From an uncultured Mollicutes bacterium (lineage in GTDB: Bacteria > Bacillota_I > Bacilli_A > RFN20 > CAG-826): a DNA stretch of 23,859 bases. The notes below the pieces were generated by a model. It had not been told where the DNA came from, ran no database searches, and worked only from the letters and a program-made list of their open reading frames with translations. Position numbers and translations under genes: made by a program. Numbering within the stretch: the stretch's first letter is position 1; the number at the start of each line of letters is the position of its first letter. Shown one piece after another: positions 1 to 8,720 of this stretch. The stretch is taken from NCBI GenBank assembly GCA_900542595.1, contig UQOB01000013.1, positions 1 to 23,859 on the forward strand, read 5' to 3'.

Positions 1-1
1 T

Positions 2-298
2 ATTCCTGCTGAATTCTTAGGTACTTGGACTAATCCCAATGGAACAACCATCACCGTCACAAGCGATAAAGTTGTCATCGATGAAATCGATTATGAAGGT
101 GATGACTATCTCAATACCTACGCTACCTATGACGTCGGCGCGGAATTCACCTTCACCGGCTATGAAAATGGGATTGTCCAACTTGAAGACACAGTTAGTT
201 ATGACACTGCCGATATGGCCTTCAATAGCGATGGGGAAACCATTTACCTCGATTCGAATTGCACCGGTTGGCGCTTTGATAACTTCGCAAGAGTGTAA
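2..298 (+). CDS. C-terminal fragment of a secreted or lipoprotein-like beta-rich protein
   Basis: Frame 2 is open from the window edge to TAA at 296-298 and gives 98 residues with no start, so the gene begins outside the window. The residues are acidic, aromatic and Thr/Asn rich, with a lipocalin-like opening (FLGTWTNPNGTTITVTSDKV) and alternating hydrophobic strands (EFTFTGYENG, ETIYLDSN). This is the usual look of C-terminal domains in surface lipoproteins of this lineage, and it resembles the acidic, aromatic C-terminus of the 758-2818 product only in general style. A strong terminator follows 21 nt after the stop, so this is the last gene of its unit. No specific function can be assigned. 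The shorter overlapping frame beginning at 39 is Met/Ser/Pro rich and is a shadow. Confidence 0.7.
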   Translation: MPAEFLGTWTNPNGTTITVTSDKVVIDEIDYEGDDYLNTYATYDVGAEFTFTGYENGIVQLEDTVSYDTADMAFNSDGETIYLDSNCTGWRFDNFARV

Positions 299-318
299 TA
301 GCTAACATATTTAAAAAT

Positions 319-350
319 AAGGTTAGATTTTAAATGGTCTAACCTTTTTT
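319..350 (+). terminator. Rho-independent terminator after the first gene
   Basis: Stem aaggttaga (319-327) pairs perfectly with tctaacctt (338-346) around a 10-nt loop and runs into a T tract (345-350). It lies 21 nt after the stop at 298. Confidence 0.85.
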
Positions 351-547
351 ATAAACAATGAACAGGTAGAGATTTTAATTAAATTGTTCAATAGCAATGG
401 ACAAATAATAGAAGTTAAATTAAAGAGTTCATGGTAATTGATTTTATTTTCTTTCGCCCACTTAGCGTACGCTCCACGGATCTTGATGATCGCTCGGTTG
501 ACGTCTTTTAGGAGAAGTCTCATTTCTTTTCCATATGTTGTCTCCAT
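323..547 (-). pseudogene. Truncated MarR-family regulator stump
   Basis: The first ~42 codons read like the N-terminal helices of a MarR-type transcriptional regulator: KDVNRAIIKIRGAYAKWAKE followed by NKINYHELF, which matches the 'x-YHE-[ML]-x-VLY' helix that opens the MarR winged helix-turn-helix. Immediately after HELF the similarity stops; the remaining ~30 residues are unrelated and the frame ends inside the terminator of the opposite gene. A full MarR protein would be about 140-150 residues, so the DNA-binding wing and second dimer helix are missing. A promoter-like TTGATA-17-TATAAC sits just upstream, so the stump may still be transcribed. The Shine-Dalgarno is weak. I read this as a 3' deletion remnant, not a functional small protein. 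The MarR assignment rests on a short stretch. Confidence 0.5.
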
Positions 548-565
548 ATAGTCTCAAACGGGACG

Positions 566-594
566 GTTATATGCTTTAAAAGAATCGTTATCAA
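566..594 (-). promoter_or_regulatory. Promoter of the MarR stump
   Basis: On the minus strand TTGATA (589-594) and TATAAC (566-571) are separated by exactly 17 nt and lie about 20 nt upstream of the ATG at 547. Just upstream, atcatgat (602-609) forms a small palindrome that could be an operator, but that is speculative. The rest of 595-710 contains several short inverted repeats of the ttaggt/acctaa kind and no gene that I can support. Confidence 0.5.
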
Positions 595-710
595 TATAAC
601 TATCATGATTATTTATAATCTTTAAAATAATTAGGTAAACCCTAATGGTTTTAGGTATTCTTAGACCTATCAAATAGGCTCTACTGGACCTAACGAATAA
701 AGCGACATTC

Positions 711-741
711 AAAAGAAAAGCACTCCGCGGGGAGTGCTTTT
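711..741 (-). terminator. Terminator of the lipoprotein operon
   Basis: An 11-bp perfect stem, aaaagcactcc (716-726) with ggagtgctttt (731-741), and a 4-nt loop. On the minus strand the stem is followed by a T-rich tail. It lies 17 nt after the stop of the 758-2818 gene and looks able to work in both directions. Confidence 0.9.
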
Positions 742-757
742 GTCTTGTCTTGTGTCT

Positions 758-2818
758 TTATAAAGTGGAAAGATCGATTCTTGAGCCAACCACTAAGTCG
801 ACCGTTTCATCGCTATAGTAGCTGCTATCGTAATAGGTCATTTGGAAGTTTTGATTATCGATGACTTTAAAGCCTTTGATTTCAAAGTTTTCATCGCTGA
901 AATCGTAGCCTTGGAAGTCGAGGGTCATCTCTAAGGTGTTTTCATCTAAGGTATAGGTGAAATTGACCACCGGTCCATAGGTGAATTCATAGCTCGACCA
1001 ATCGAGTTGATCGCTGCTTCTGTAGGTGCCGGCTCCATCGTTATTAAAGTTGATCGCTATCGCGTAGTAATAATCATCATCCCAGGTCAGAGTGTGAGTG
1101 GATAAAGTTTCTAAGACTTTTTCTTTCGTCGGAGCTTCTTTAATGGTGATGGTTCTACTGACTGTTAAGGTCGGCTTTTCTTCACTGGTAAAGGTGAGGT
1201 TTAAGGTGCCAATCTTGGTCGAAAGAATCGTGAAGGTGCCGTCGTTATTATCGGTGATTGTCGCATCGCCGGTACTGGTATCGTCTTTCGTAACTAACAC
1301 CTTTTGACTCGCTAAAGAGGGGGTGATTTTAACAGTCGCAGTCGCGCTTTGACCTAAGAACAAGGTATCGGTGCTTAAGTTGACGTTTAAGCTGATGGGG
1401 CTGGCTTTTATGCCGTTAATGGTGACATCTCTTTCTTCCCCTAAGCCATTATCGAAGGTTAAGGTGACCGTTCCTTCTTTAAGAAGAACGATATCCCCAT
1501 TGGGTTTCACTTCGATGGCCGAAGGATCGCTCGCGGCTTTAAAGGTCGGGGTGAGTAAATATTGATGTTCATCATGGGAAACAAAACGGAAATATAAGGT
1601 ACTTCCGACTTCCACCCCGTTAGTGGAAGGCTTTCTATTCCAATCGCCTTCTTGGATATAGTCGACTTCGATTTCATATTGTTGCATGACGTAGTCATAG
1701 GGGTCTAAGGTATCACTTTTATAGGGCTTATAAGCTCTCACGGCATAGTACATAAAGCTTAGGACCGTTTCTTCTTTCTTAACCCCGTTAAAGGTTAAGG
1801 AGGTTAAATAGTTAAGCCCGTCGAATGTCGCATCGATCTGGTACGTGGTCTTATCCCCGTAATAATCTTCAACGTCATAGGTATAGGTGACCGTGTATTC
1901 ATCTAAGAAAGTGGAAGGGGTGACTTTAACTTCATCTTCGTTTGGAGTCCATAAATAGTCACCGATTTGATCCATAAAGTGATCTTGATATAAATCTTCT
2001 TTAAAAGCTTCTAAAGTGTTGTCTTCATCAAACTTCGTGATATCAATGTCTTCTGATGCACTGCCAGAGGTATCACCTAAGTAAGACCCGGTATTCGTGT
2101 AGGTAAAACCATAAGTATCTTCGTTAACTAAACCTCTGACGGTCTTTGTGAAGATACTATGATCCGCTAAATTACTACCATCACTTTCAATCGTGTTAGT
2201 GAAGGTTTCACTATAACCACCTTGGTAATAAAAGGTAGCCGTTTCCACGTGATTGATCTGTTTACTACCAGTTAAAGAGGTATGGATATTATTGGTATAG
2301 GTTTCGTTAAGGGATTTTTGGCTGTTTAAGAGGGCTAATAAGTCACTGGTGGTCTTGGGGAACGTTTCTTCATTGATTTTAAGAGGTCTATCAACTCCGG
2401 CTTCCCCTAAACAAACAGAGAAGGTTTTAATAGTGACATCATTTTTCGGCATCACGAATTGATAGGTATCATCATCCTTTAAGCTGATGAAGTTATCATT
2501 GATGCTAAGCGAGATGAGTTGATACCGCGTGGAACTGCTTTTTGCAGTAAAGATGACGATATCGCCAGCTTCGTAAGAGGTGATGTCGTTATAGAAAGCG
2601 ACAGTGCTTCCTTCGTCGGTTTCGGCGATGACGTTATATTTTTTAACTTCGCTAGTGCTACTTGAAGTCGAGGAAGAAGTGTCATTTTTAACTGAGGAAG
2701 TAGCATCGCTAGAACTGGTTGTCCCAGTGGTCGTGCTAGCCGTGGACGAAGCATCGGTTCCGGTGCAGGAAAGGAGCAACGCTCCACTGAGGACTAAAGT
2801 TAATAAAGGTTTTTTCAT
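758..2818 (-). CDS. Large surface lipoprotein with InlB-type repeat and Ig-like domains
   Basis: The 686-aa product starts with a lipoprotein signal peptide (MKKPLLTLVLSGALLLSC): two lysines, a hydrophobic core and the lipobox LLSC with Cys18 as the predicted lipidation site, so it should be anchored to the outer face of the membrane. Residues 19-57 are a Ser/Thr linker. Residues 61-134 resemble a divergent InlB B-repeat/Flg_new domain ending in the typical FVMPKNDVTIKTF strand. Residues 140-385 are acidic and aromatic with no recognised family. Residues 390-470 and 472-560 look like two bacterial Ig-like (Big_2-type) beta-sandwiches, followed by a C-terminal beta domain rich in Asp and Tyr (565-686). 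The start is supported by an AAAGGAAA Shine-Dalgarno. It lies 14 nt downstream of the other lipoprotein gene and probably shares its promoter. Binding or adhesion is plausible but unproven. Confidence 0.85.
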   Translation of the reverse strand: MKKPLLTLVLSGALLLSCTGTDASSTASTTTGTTSSSDATSSVKNDTSSSTSSSTSEVKKYNVIAETDEGSTVAFYNDITSYEAGDIVIFTAKSSSTRYQLISLSINDNFISLKDDDTYQFVMPKNDVTIKTFSVCLGEAGVDRPLKINEETFPKTTSDLLALLNSQKSLNETYTNNIHTSLTGSKQINHVETATFYYQGGYSETFTNTIESDGSNLADHSIFTKTVRGLVNEDTYGFTYTNTGSYLGDTSGSASEDIDITKFDEDNTLEAFKEDLYQDHFMDQIGDYLWTPNEDEVKVTPSTFLDEYTVTYTYDVEDYYGDKTTYQIDATFDGLNYLTSLTFNGVKKEETVLSFMYYAVRAYKPYKSDTLDPYDYVMQQYEIEVDYIQEGDWNRKPSTNGVEVGSTLYFRFVSHDEHQYLLTPTFKAASDPSAIEVKPNGDIVLLKEGTVTLTFDNGLGEERDVTINGIKASPISLNVNLSTDTLFLGQSATATVKITPSLASQKVLVTKDDTSTGDATITDNNDGTFTILSTKIGTLNLTFTSEEKPTLTVSRTITIKEAPTKEKVLETLSTHTLTWDDDYYYAIAINFNNDGAGTYRSSDQLDWSSYEFTYGPVVNFTYTLDENTLEMTLDFQGYDFSDENFEIKGFKVIDNQNFQMTYYDSSYYSDETVDLVVGSRIDLSTL

Positions 2819-2832
2819 GTTGTTTTCCTTTC

Positions 2833-5173
2833 TTATTTACTGAGTTGGGCCGCTAATAAGTCTAACATCGCATCTTTTTCTTCGATGACGGTCGTCCCAA
2901 CGTTACTGATTTTAACATTAAATTCATGGGTGACGGTCAGCGGGACGTTAAGACCCGGGAGGTTAGCGGTCAGGCTGCTCGTTCCTTCTAAGGTGATAAC
3001 TCCCTTTTGTTCATCAAAGTGGAGGAGGAAGAGACTATCTAAATCTTCCGCGTTAACGTCGTAATCTGGAAGAACAGTGGCCATAAAGGCATCGATAGCG
3101 GGGTAACTAAGGAACGTATACCCGTCATCGACGGCGATTAAATTCCATCTATAGTAGCTAAAGGTATCAGTGAGATTCATATAGCTGACTTGGGTAGATG
3201 AAATTTGGATAACGCCTTCGCTCCAAGTCGGGTCTTCGCCTTTTCTTGTGAATTCATAGCCGTACTTGGTTTCGGGGTCATTGACACTGATTCTTTCGGT
3301 TTTTCCGGTTTCAAATTCCCCTAAGGTGTAGTCACTGCTTTCGTTACTGACTAAGCGTCTGGCATCTTTTTCCCATTCAAGGAGATAATCCCCTTCAATG
3401 TAATAGTTATAAGCCGGGATTTCACTGCAACTGGTGGTCATCCTTACGTGACTTTCAATCGTCGCGTTCGGATTGAGCTCTAAAGGTTCCACAAAATCAT
3501 ATAAGGGGTTATCGGGGGTAAAGTATTCAAAATTTAGAACAATTCGGTTATAGAAATCTTCATCTTGTTCCACCCAGATTCTAAAGCTCGCGGTGCCCCA
3601 ACCTGCTTGACTATAAGTGTAGACCGAATCTTCATTTCCGACCCAGCCTTTGCTCTTTAGCATTTCAACATACTTATCAAAGACCGTATGCGCATCGACT
3701 TTATCTAAAACATCATAGTAAAGAGTGAGTTTTCCCTCGACCACTTCGTAGCGCGCTTCAAAGACGTCCGGTAAGGCGACTAAAGGATAAGGAAGAACAT
3801 CATTATTCCCACCCATGAAGGGGTAGAGGTTAGCGGCTAAATCTTTGTTATATTCGTCCCAGTTCGGAGCGGGCGTATACGGAAGTAAATCATCGCACGT
3901 ATATCTCGGAGTGGTGGTTCCGACGTCATAGATGTGGATGGTGACATCGCTTTTAAGGATGCCATCATTAAAGGAATAGGTGATATCGTACGTCCCATCG
4001 TCATTGATCTTAAAACGATAAGTACCAGTGACTAAGTAATCGAGGTTATTTTCAATCGGGGCGGCGGGACTATTAAGCAAAAGATAATCTTCGCCTTCCG
4101 GTTTAATTTCATAAAGCCCATCCCCTAAGGGGTTATAGTATTCCGCTGCGAGAGTGTACCCGCTGAAGAACGAAGATAAATTGATATCTTGAGCGTGGCT
4201 CGTACCAACGGGGACTTTGTTATAGACGTAGTACTCCGCGATACCGTCTTGATAAGCCATAAAGCCCGCGGCAGCACTAGATCCATCTCTTAAGTGTTCT
4301 TCAATATAGATAAAGCTATCCTTTAAACTGACTTCGAGGACGTTACTTAAATCTTTATATTTACCACTGGGGTCATGTTCTAAATAAGTTAAAGAATAAT
4401 TGCCTTCTTTAAGTTTATTAAAGGCTTCTTTTAACGCTTGGTGTTCCGGTAAAGTGTCATAGACCTTAACGGTCGGGATACCGGCTTCTTCTCTCGTATT
4501 CTTAATATCGTAATCAATAGTGAGATTGACGTTATAGCCGAGGTAATCGAAGGGGAGATAAGTGAGGCTAAAGGCTAAGGCTCTTTCGTCATTCACTTTT
4601 AAAGTAATACTCTCCAGTTCCATTCCCGAATAACCGCTTAAGATATAAGACGCATCAGCGGCCCAATCTTTATCCGTTAACGAAATCGTAAATTCTTCTT
4701 CGTTCATCTTGATTAAATCATCAGTGGTTAAACTTAAGAAGGGATTGGAGTTATTCCAGATGACCGGGAGTTCATTTTCATCTAATAATGGATCTTCGAC
4801 TAATTGATTCTTTTCATCGATAAAGTAGCTGATCATATAGCCATCTTTATCGAAGTAATGCATAGCGGAGTAAGTATCGCCTTCTTCATCGCTATACCAT
4901 TCACTAAGTGAGACATAGGTATGGATTAAAGTATCGCTGATATCGATCTTTTCACCAGTCGATGGATTTTCCATCGTTTGTTTTAAGGTCCCTAAGAGGG
5001 ATAAACCTTCTTCTTTCTGTAAGGACTTTAAAATCCGTTCTTCTTTCGTTCCTTGAAGGACGGAAGAACCGCTATCACTGCTAGAGCTTGAAGTATTGCT
5101 CGTTCACCGGCGTCGTGCAGGAGAAGAGGATCAAACTTAAGCTCGGGAGTAAGGGAAGAAATTTCTTATTCAT
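2833..5173 (-). pseudogene. 779-residue lipoprotein gene split by a +1 frameshift after the lipobox
   Basis: The long open frame (713 codons from an internal ATG at 4974) has no signal peptide. Upstream, a start at 5173 with a strong Shine-Dalgarno (TGAGGTG, five T before ATG) encodes MNKKFLPLLPSLSLILFSC, a good lipoprotein signal with lipobox LFSC and Cys19. That frame continues only 11 residues past the Cys to TAG at 5081-5083. Dropping one base near 5101 joins it to the long frame through a Ser-rich linker (SNTSSSSSDSGSS), giving 779 residues. So the ancestral product was an exported lipoprotein of unknown fold, acidic and rich in Tyr/Asp with beta-rich sequence. The single extra base is either a real null or phase-type mutation or a sequencing error. 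Without correction the mature part cannot be exported. It is first in the operon, before the 758-2818 gene. Confidence 0.75.
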
Positions 5174-5194
5174 AAAAACACCTCAAACGGCAAA

Positions 5195-5222
5195 ATTATA
5201 AATTAATCTATCTTTACTTCAA
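5195..5222 (-). promoter_or_regulatory. Promoter of the lipoprotein operon
   Basis: On the minus strand a perfect TATAAT (5195-5200) is preceded by TTGAAG (5217-5222) with 16-nt spacing. The leader to the ATG at 5173 is short and contains the GAGGTG ribosome site. Confidence 0.6.
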
Positions 5223-5359
5223 TCTTTTTAGATTAGTAAAAGGTACAGATATTGTTACGGTTCTTTCTTATTTTTCTTAAAAGATAAAAAGATGTTCTCT
5301 TTTATTCTTTCCTTATCCTTATTCTATCTGTTACCTCTTTCATCTTTTAAGATATAGCT

Positions 5360-6034
5360 ATGGAAAAACAAAGTTTCTTTTTAAAAGAGAAAAAGATTAC
5401 CTGCTATTTAGATAATGGTCCTTTTATCTACCGAGATAGTTACGTGGATGATAGTGAAGAACTTTTTAATCTCTTAAAAGAAGAAAATATACCCTTTTCT
5501 TTAATCAATATCAGCCATTTATCTTGGAACAAAGATTTAACCCCATACCCAATTAAAGAAGAACTCTTTAAAGGGGAATCGTTCCTGGGTAAGGGTGATG
5601 AATATTTATCCTTTATTACCCAAGAACTTATCCCTTTAATCGAAAAAGAGATAAAACCAACCTACCGGATACTGAGCGGTTATTCTTTAGGTGGACTCTT
5701 TTCTCTTTACGCAGGATATAAGACGAATCACTTTACAAAACTATCTTCTTCCAGCGGTTCCCTTTGGTACCCGTCTTTCGTTGATTTTGTGAGAAAGAAT
5801 AAGATGAAAGAAGAAGTGGTCGAGATTAAGTTATCTTTAGGGGACAAGGAAGACAAAACGAAAAATCCTCTCTTAAAGAATGTTCTTAAGGATACCTTAG
5901 CAATTGTCGATATTTTAAAAGAGCAAAAGAAAGAGGTTAGTTTCACTCTTAACCCCGGTAATCACTTTAAAGATAATGTGAAAAGAGAAGCCTTAGATTT
6001 ACTCTATCTCTTAAAAAGTAAAGAAAAGATATAA
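5360..6034 (+). CDS. Esterase-like alpha/beta hydrolase
   Basis: This 224-aa protein has the nucleophile elbow GYSLGG (residues 107-112) with Ser109 as the likely catalytic serine. LGDKED places a candidate acid at Asp162, and NPGNHF a candidate histidine at His202. The order Ser-Asp-His and the SGSLWYPSF segment after the elbow match the putative esterase family (PF00756/COG2819, enterochelin-esterase-like). At 224 residues it is shorter than most members (about 250-300), with a compact N-terminus and no lid. There is no signal peptide, so it is probably cytoplasmic; the substrate is unknown. No Shine-Dalgarno is visible; a weak hexamer TAAGAT lies 6 nt before the ATG (5348-5353), the same geometry as the other leaderless-type starts here. 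It is divergent from the lipoprotein operon and convergent with the helicase gene. Confidence 0.75.
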   Translation: MEKQSFFLKEKKITCYLDNGPFIYRDSYVDDSEELFNLLKEENIPFSLINISHLSWNKDLTPYPIKEELFKGESFLGKGDEYLSFITQELIPLIEKEIKPTYRILSGYSLGGLFSLYAGYKTNHFTKLSSSSGSLWYPSFVDFVRKNKMKEEVVEIKLSLGDKEDKTKNPLLKNVLKDTLAIVDILKEQKKEVSFTLNPGNHFKDNVKREALDLLYLLKSKEKI

Positions 6035-6092
6035 AGTAGATGTTAAAAAGAACAGAAAACAAAAACAATGTTATCTTTTAAAAGAAGAGGGA

Positions 6093-6111
6093 TTTAAAGG
6101 GATATTTAAAA
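6093..6111. repeat. 19-bp AT-rich repeat at the 3' end of the first helicase gene
   Basis: tttaaagggatatttaaaa occurs here, next to the stop of the minus-strand helicase gene, and again without mismatch at 13106-13124, just after the other helicase gene. It consists of two TTTAAA palindromes around GGGATA. A palindrome tcttttaaaaga lies nearby at 6074-6085; I see no clear classical terminator between these convergent genes. Confidence 0.5.
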
Positions 6112-6112
6112 A

Positions 6113-8137
6113 TTAATCGATAATTAAGCTCTTTAAGTACTTGGCTAGGGCCTTATCTTCACAATAAACATAAGTGCCTTTCATTCCGCGAGTTAAAAGG
6201 ACTTTATAAGTGTTACGGATAAGTTTTTCGGCTAAGGCATCACTGGTGGTACTGAAGCCGATACCGCTATTTTTATCGCTCTTGGCGTTAGCATCTTTAT
6301 GGAATTGAATTTGCTGAGTGGCTTCGTTATAGGTTAAGTCCTTCCCAATGATCACTCCGCAGTATTGAAGGTCTAAACCTTGGCAGGTGTGGATGCAGCC
6401 AACTTCTTTCGTGGAATAGGGGTCATCAAGCCAAGAATATCTCGCTCCGACCCGTTGGTTACGGAGGTTCCATTTAGCTCTAAAAGGTTTAGGGCTATCA
6501 AGGTCAAGCTTAATGTCATAGATGTCATCAGAACGATCAAAGTCCTTTGAAACCCACTCGTAGGTGTAACCCGCGACGAGGCGGCAACGGCCACTGACAT
6601 CATTAAAGATATGATTTTTGGAGAGTTTTTCTTTTTCTTCTTTATCACGTTTTTCAATCTCTTCCATCATCTCTTCCGCGTTATCAAAAACCCGGAAATC
6701 ATAACTATTAGTTTTCTTGTATTTACCGATAGTGTTTTCTTTATAACCCAAGAAACCATTGATGAAAGCAATATAATCTTCCCCGCCTAAACACCTAAAT
6801 TCAGAGGTAAGGTTGAGTTTTTGATTCTCAATTATTTTAATTGGAGCGTTATAGTGGTTCATCATCTTTTTAACTGTCTTTTTGATGACATCAATCGTCG
6901 CAAAATCGTGAGTTGTTACTTGTTGGTCTTCATCGATAAAGAAGACGCAGACTTTCGCCGCTCTGATGAGTAGCTCTAAAGCATTCAATCCCGTTTTTGG
7001 AAGACCGAAAGAACCGCCATCATATTCAAAGACCCGGTGAGCTTCATCAACTAAAAGACAATCAAAGTCGTTTGTCCGACTTTCTTTAAAGGAAGCGGGG
7101 CCTTTGAATAGTTCTTTTAATGTCGCATATTTAAAGTTATTTTGAATTAATTCTTGGGAATAGGATACTTTTGGAGCCGAGTTAGCAGTTACATAAGCAC
7201 AGGTTAACGGCTTTTGTTTTTGTTTTTTATTAAAGGCTAATTCACCGGATACTAACTTTCCTAAGGCATTGATAGCAACGACAGATTTTCCTGATCCTGG
7301 GCCGCCTTTAATGATGATAACTGTTTTTTCCTTTGCTGCTCGAACTTGGTTAACAATCGTCGCGACAGCGTTCGCCTGTCCTTCATCATATGAGAAGAAA
7401 TCGTTGCCTTTTAAAGCTTCGGTCAAGGTGCTGACCAGCTTTGGTGCCGGAACCATCTTACTATTATCAATCGTGTATAAAAGTGAGAATCCAGTTAGAG
7501 GATCCTTAAAAGGTTTTGTAACGTATTTTCCAACGAATTCCCTAAGTTTTAGGATGTCATTTTGCAAGAAAGCCGGGCTGGTTTTAACTAAGGGATAAGT
7601 ATCTTCATTATCTAATAATCCCCGCAATTCCTCAGGCATATTGTGTAAATATGAACAAGCATGAAAGCCAACATCAGCGGTTTGCACATATTCATTAAAG
7701 TTCTTGATAATCTCAGTATAGTTATAGGCTTGGTAAGAGGGGTGCCAATAGTCATCAAGACCATGCCCACCGAAAGTCCAAACGAAATCTTTAAGGTTGC
7801 TCCTGCTGGCTTGGCTCCATTGTTTTAATTCAATAACGACGACGTTTTTATTTCCGAATTCATCAGTTCCACAAACAAGGAAATCGATTCGTTCCTTCGA
7901 AATCGATGGCTTATATTCGATAGCGACTTCAATTGCCCGGTCGAATAAAGAATCCTCTAAAACTTTTGCAACTTCTGGTAAAGAAGCTCTCCAAGATTGA
8001 ACTTGGCTATCATTTGTGCCACCTAAGCCACATAAAGTCATTTTTTCTTTAACAATATCGGCAATATTTCTAACGGTATTGCCTTTGGGATAGCAGTCCT
8101 CAATAAAGCCATTCAGCGTATTTTTGTAAACAATCAT
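6113..8137 (-). CDS. PD-(D/E)XK nuclease fused to Schlafen-group/DUF2075 helicase
   Basis: A 674-aa protein in two halves. Residues ~60-110 carry a restriction-type nuclease core: RIDFLVCG with Asp85, then a strand with Glu103-Leu-Lys105 (VVVIELKQW), the D...ExK pattern. From ~250 comes a DUF2075 (PF09848, Schlafen group 3-like) P-loop helicase: Walker A GGPGSGKS (278-285), Walker B LLVDEAHR with DEAH at 364-367, motif III FFIDEDQQVT (399-408), and near the C-terminus GCIHTCQGLDL and VLLTRGMKG, the motif V and VI equivalents. The family acts on nucleic acids; members occur in defence and DNA/RNA maintenance loci, but no partner is visible here. The start has no Shine-Dalgarno; TTTAAT ends exactly 6 nt before the ATG. 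Function beyond ATP-dependent nuclease/helicase activity is inference. Confidence 0.85.
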   Translation of the reverse strand: MIVYKNTLNGFIEDCYPKGNTVRNIADIVKEKMTLCGLGGTNDSQVQSWRASLPEVAKVLEDSLFDRAIEVAIEYKPSISKERIDFLVCGTDEFGNKNVVVIELKQWSQASRSNLKDFVWTFGGHGLDDYWHPSYQAYNYTEIIKNFNEYVQTADVGFHACSYLHNMPEELRGLLDNEDTYPLVKTSPAFLQNDILKLREFVGKYVTKPFKDPLTGFSLLYTIDNSKMVPAPKLVSTLTEALKGNDFFSYDEGQANAVATIVNQVRAAKEKTVIIIKGGPGSGKSVVAINALGKLVSGELAFNKKQKQKPLTCAYVTANSAPKVSYSQELIQNNFKYATLKELFKGPASFKESRTNDFDCLLVDEAHRVFEYDGGSFGLPKTGLNALELLIRAAKVCVFFIDEDQQVTTHDFATIDVIKKTVKKMMNHYNAPIKIIENQKLNLTSEFRCLGGEDYIAFINGFLGYKENTIGKYKKTNSYDFRVFDNAEEMMEEIEKRDKEEKEKLSKNHIFNDVSGRCRLVAGYTYEWVSKDFDRSDDIYDIKLDLDSPKPFRAKWNLRNQRVGARYSWLDDPYSTKEVGCIHTCQGLDLQYCGVIIGKDLTYNEATQQIQFHKDANAKSDKNSGIGFSTTSDALAEKLIRNTYKVLLTRGMKGTYVYCEDKALAKYLKSLIID

Positions 8138-8143
8138 GCTCTA

Positions 8144-8171
8144 ATTAAATACCAAAATAGATTGGGTGCAA
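8144..8171 (-). promoter_or_regulatory. Leaderless-type promoter of the helicase-nuclease gene
   Basis: On the minus strand TTGCAC (8166-8171), 16 nt, then TTTAAT (8144-8149), then 6 nt, then ATG (8137). Transcription would start at or next to the start codon. The -35 match is weak; the -10 matches 5 of 6. Confidence 0.5.
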
Positions 8172-8304
8172 GATAAAAAGGTAAAGAAGTACGTATTTGA
8201 TTCATTTTATTCTATTCCTAGTTTTCAAAATTTATAAAGTCAACAATGAAAAAGAAGGCGAAACGCATTAACTTTAAGGCATTTTCACTTGAGCAAGTTA
8301 TTTT

Positions 8305-8539
8305 TCATGTTTTAGGGGTAAACAAACCATTCAATGAGCTGGAAATTAGCGAAGATGAGCTTGTTGTTGAAGAAGTATCGCTACTGCTCGTTGATGATGA
8401 ACTTGGTTCACTCGATGATGTTTGTGAACTCGTTTCACTATCGGGGGAGAGTAGTGCTAGTGCTACTCGTGTTCACATTTTGGCAACCACTTAAAGTGCT
8501 TAAGCCGAGAGTGAACAAGAGTAAGAGATGTTTTTTCTT
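8305..8539 (-). pseudogene. Decayed lipoprotein gene (signal peptide and Ser/Thr linker only)
   Basis: The minus strand holds a lipoprotein N-terminus with no working start. An AAGAGGA Shine-Dalgarno (8549-8555) is followed 9 nt later by AAG (8537-8539), where ATG is expected, then KKHLLLLFTLGLSTLSGC, a clear signal peptide with lipobox LSGC, and QNVNTSSTSTT. The frame then hits TAG/TGA just after a run of five C (8443-8447). Shifting frame there restores a long Ser/Thr linker (SETSSQTSSSEPSSSSTSSS) that ends at TGA, 8305-8307. So both the start codon and the reading frame are lost and no mature domain remains. The plus-strand frames over 8246-8573 that overlap this stretch are rich in Glu/Val/Leu because they read the linker backwards, and I treat them as shadows. 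It is probably a relic of a paralogue of the large lipoproteins to its left. Confidence 0.6.
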
Positions 8540-8720
8540 TGTTGAGAGTCCTCTTTTCCAAAGCGATATTTAACTACTTTTACAAGAGATAATGCAATGA
8601 TAAAAAATAGTTTTTGATAGATTGTAAAAAGAGATGCCATCGAAGTTTGTTCTTCCTCTTAATGTGTAAAAATTGTAAATCGCCTAAGCACTACAATAGG
8701 AGTGTGTTAAAGTATACCCG

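Noticed and set aside
39..305. 88-codon plus-strand frame at the left edge
   Set aside because: It overlaps the longer, more protein-like frame 2-298 in another frame, is Met/Ser/Pro rich, and reaches only to the terminator.
600..700. Short inverted ttaggt/acctaa repeats as a structured RNA or riboswitch
   Set aside because: The stems are short and ambiguous, I recognise no known RNA class, and the adjacent gene is only a stump.
2479..2843. Frames opposite or offset to the lipoprotein signal and linker
   Set aside because: Open only because the Ser/Thr linker codons lack stops in other frames.
8246..8573. Two overlapping plus-strand frames (82 and 79 codons)
   Set aside because: They read a decayed lipoprotein signal peptide and Ser/Thr linker on the opposite strand. 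No promoter or ribosome site supports them.
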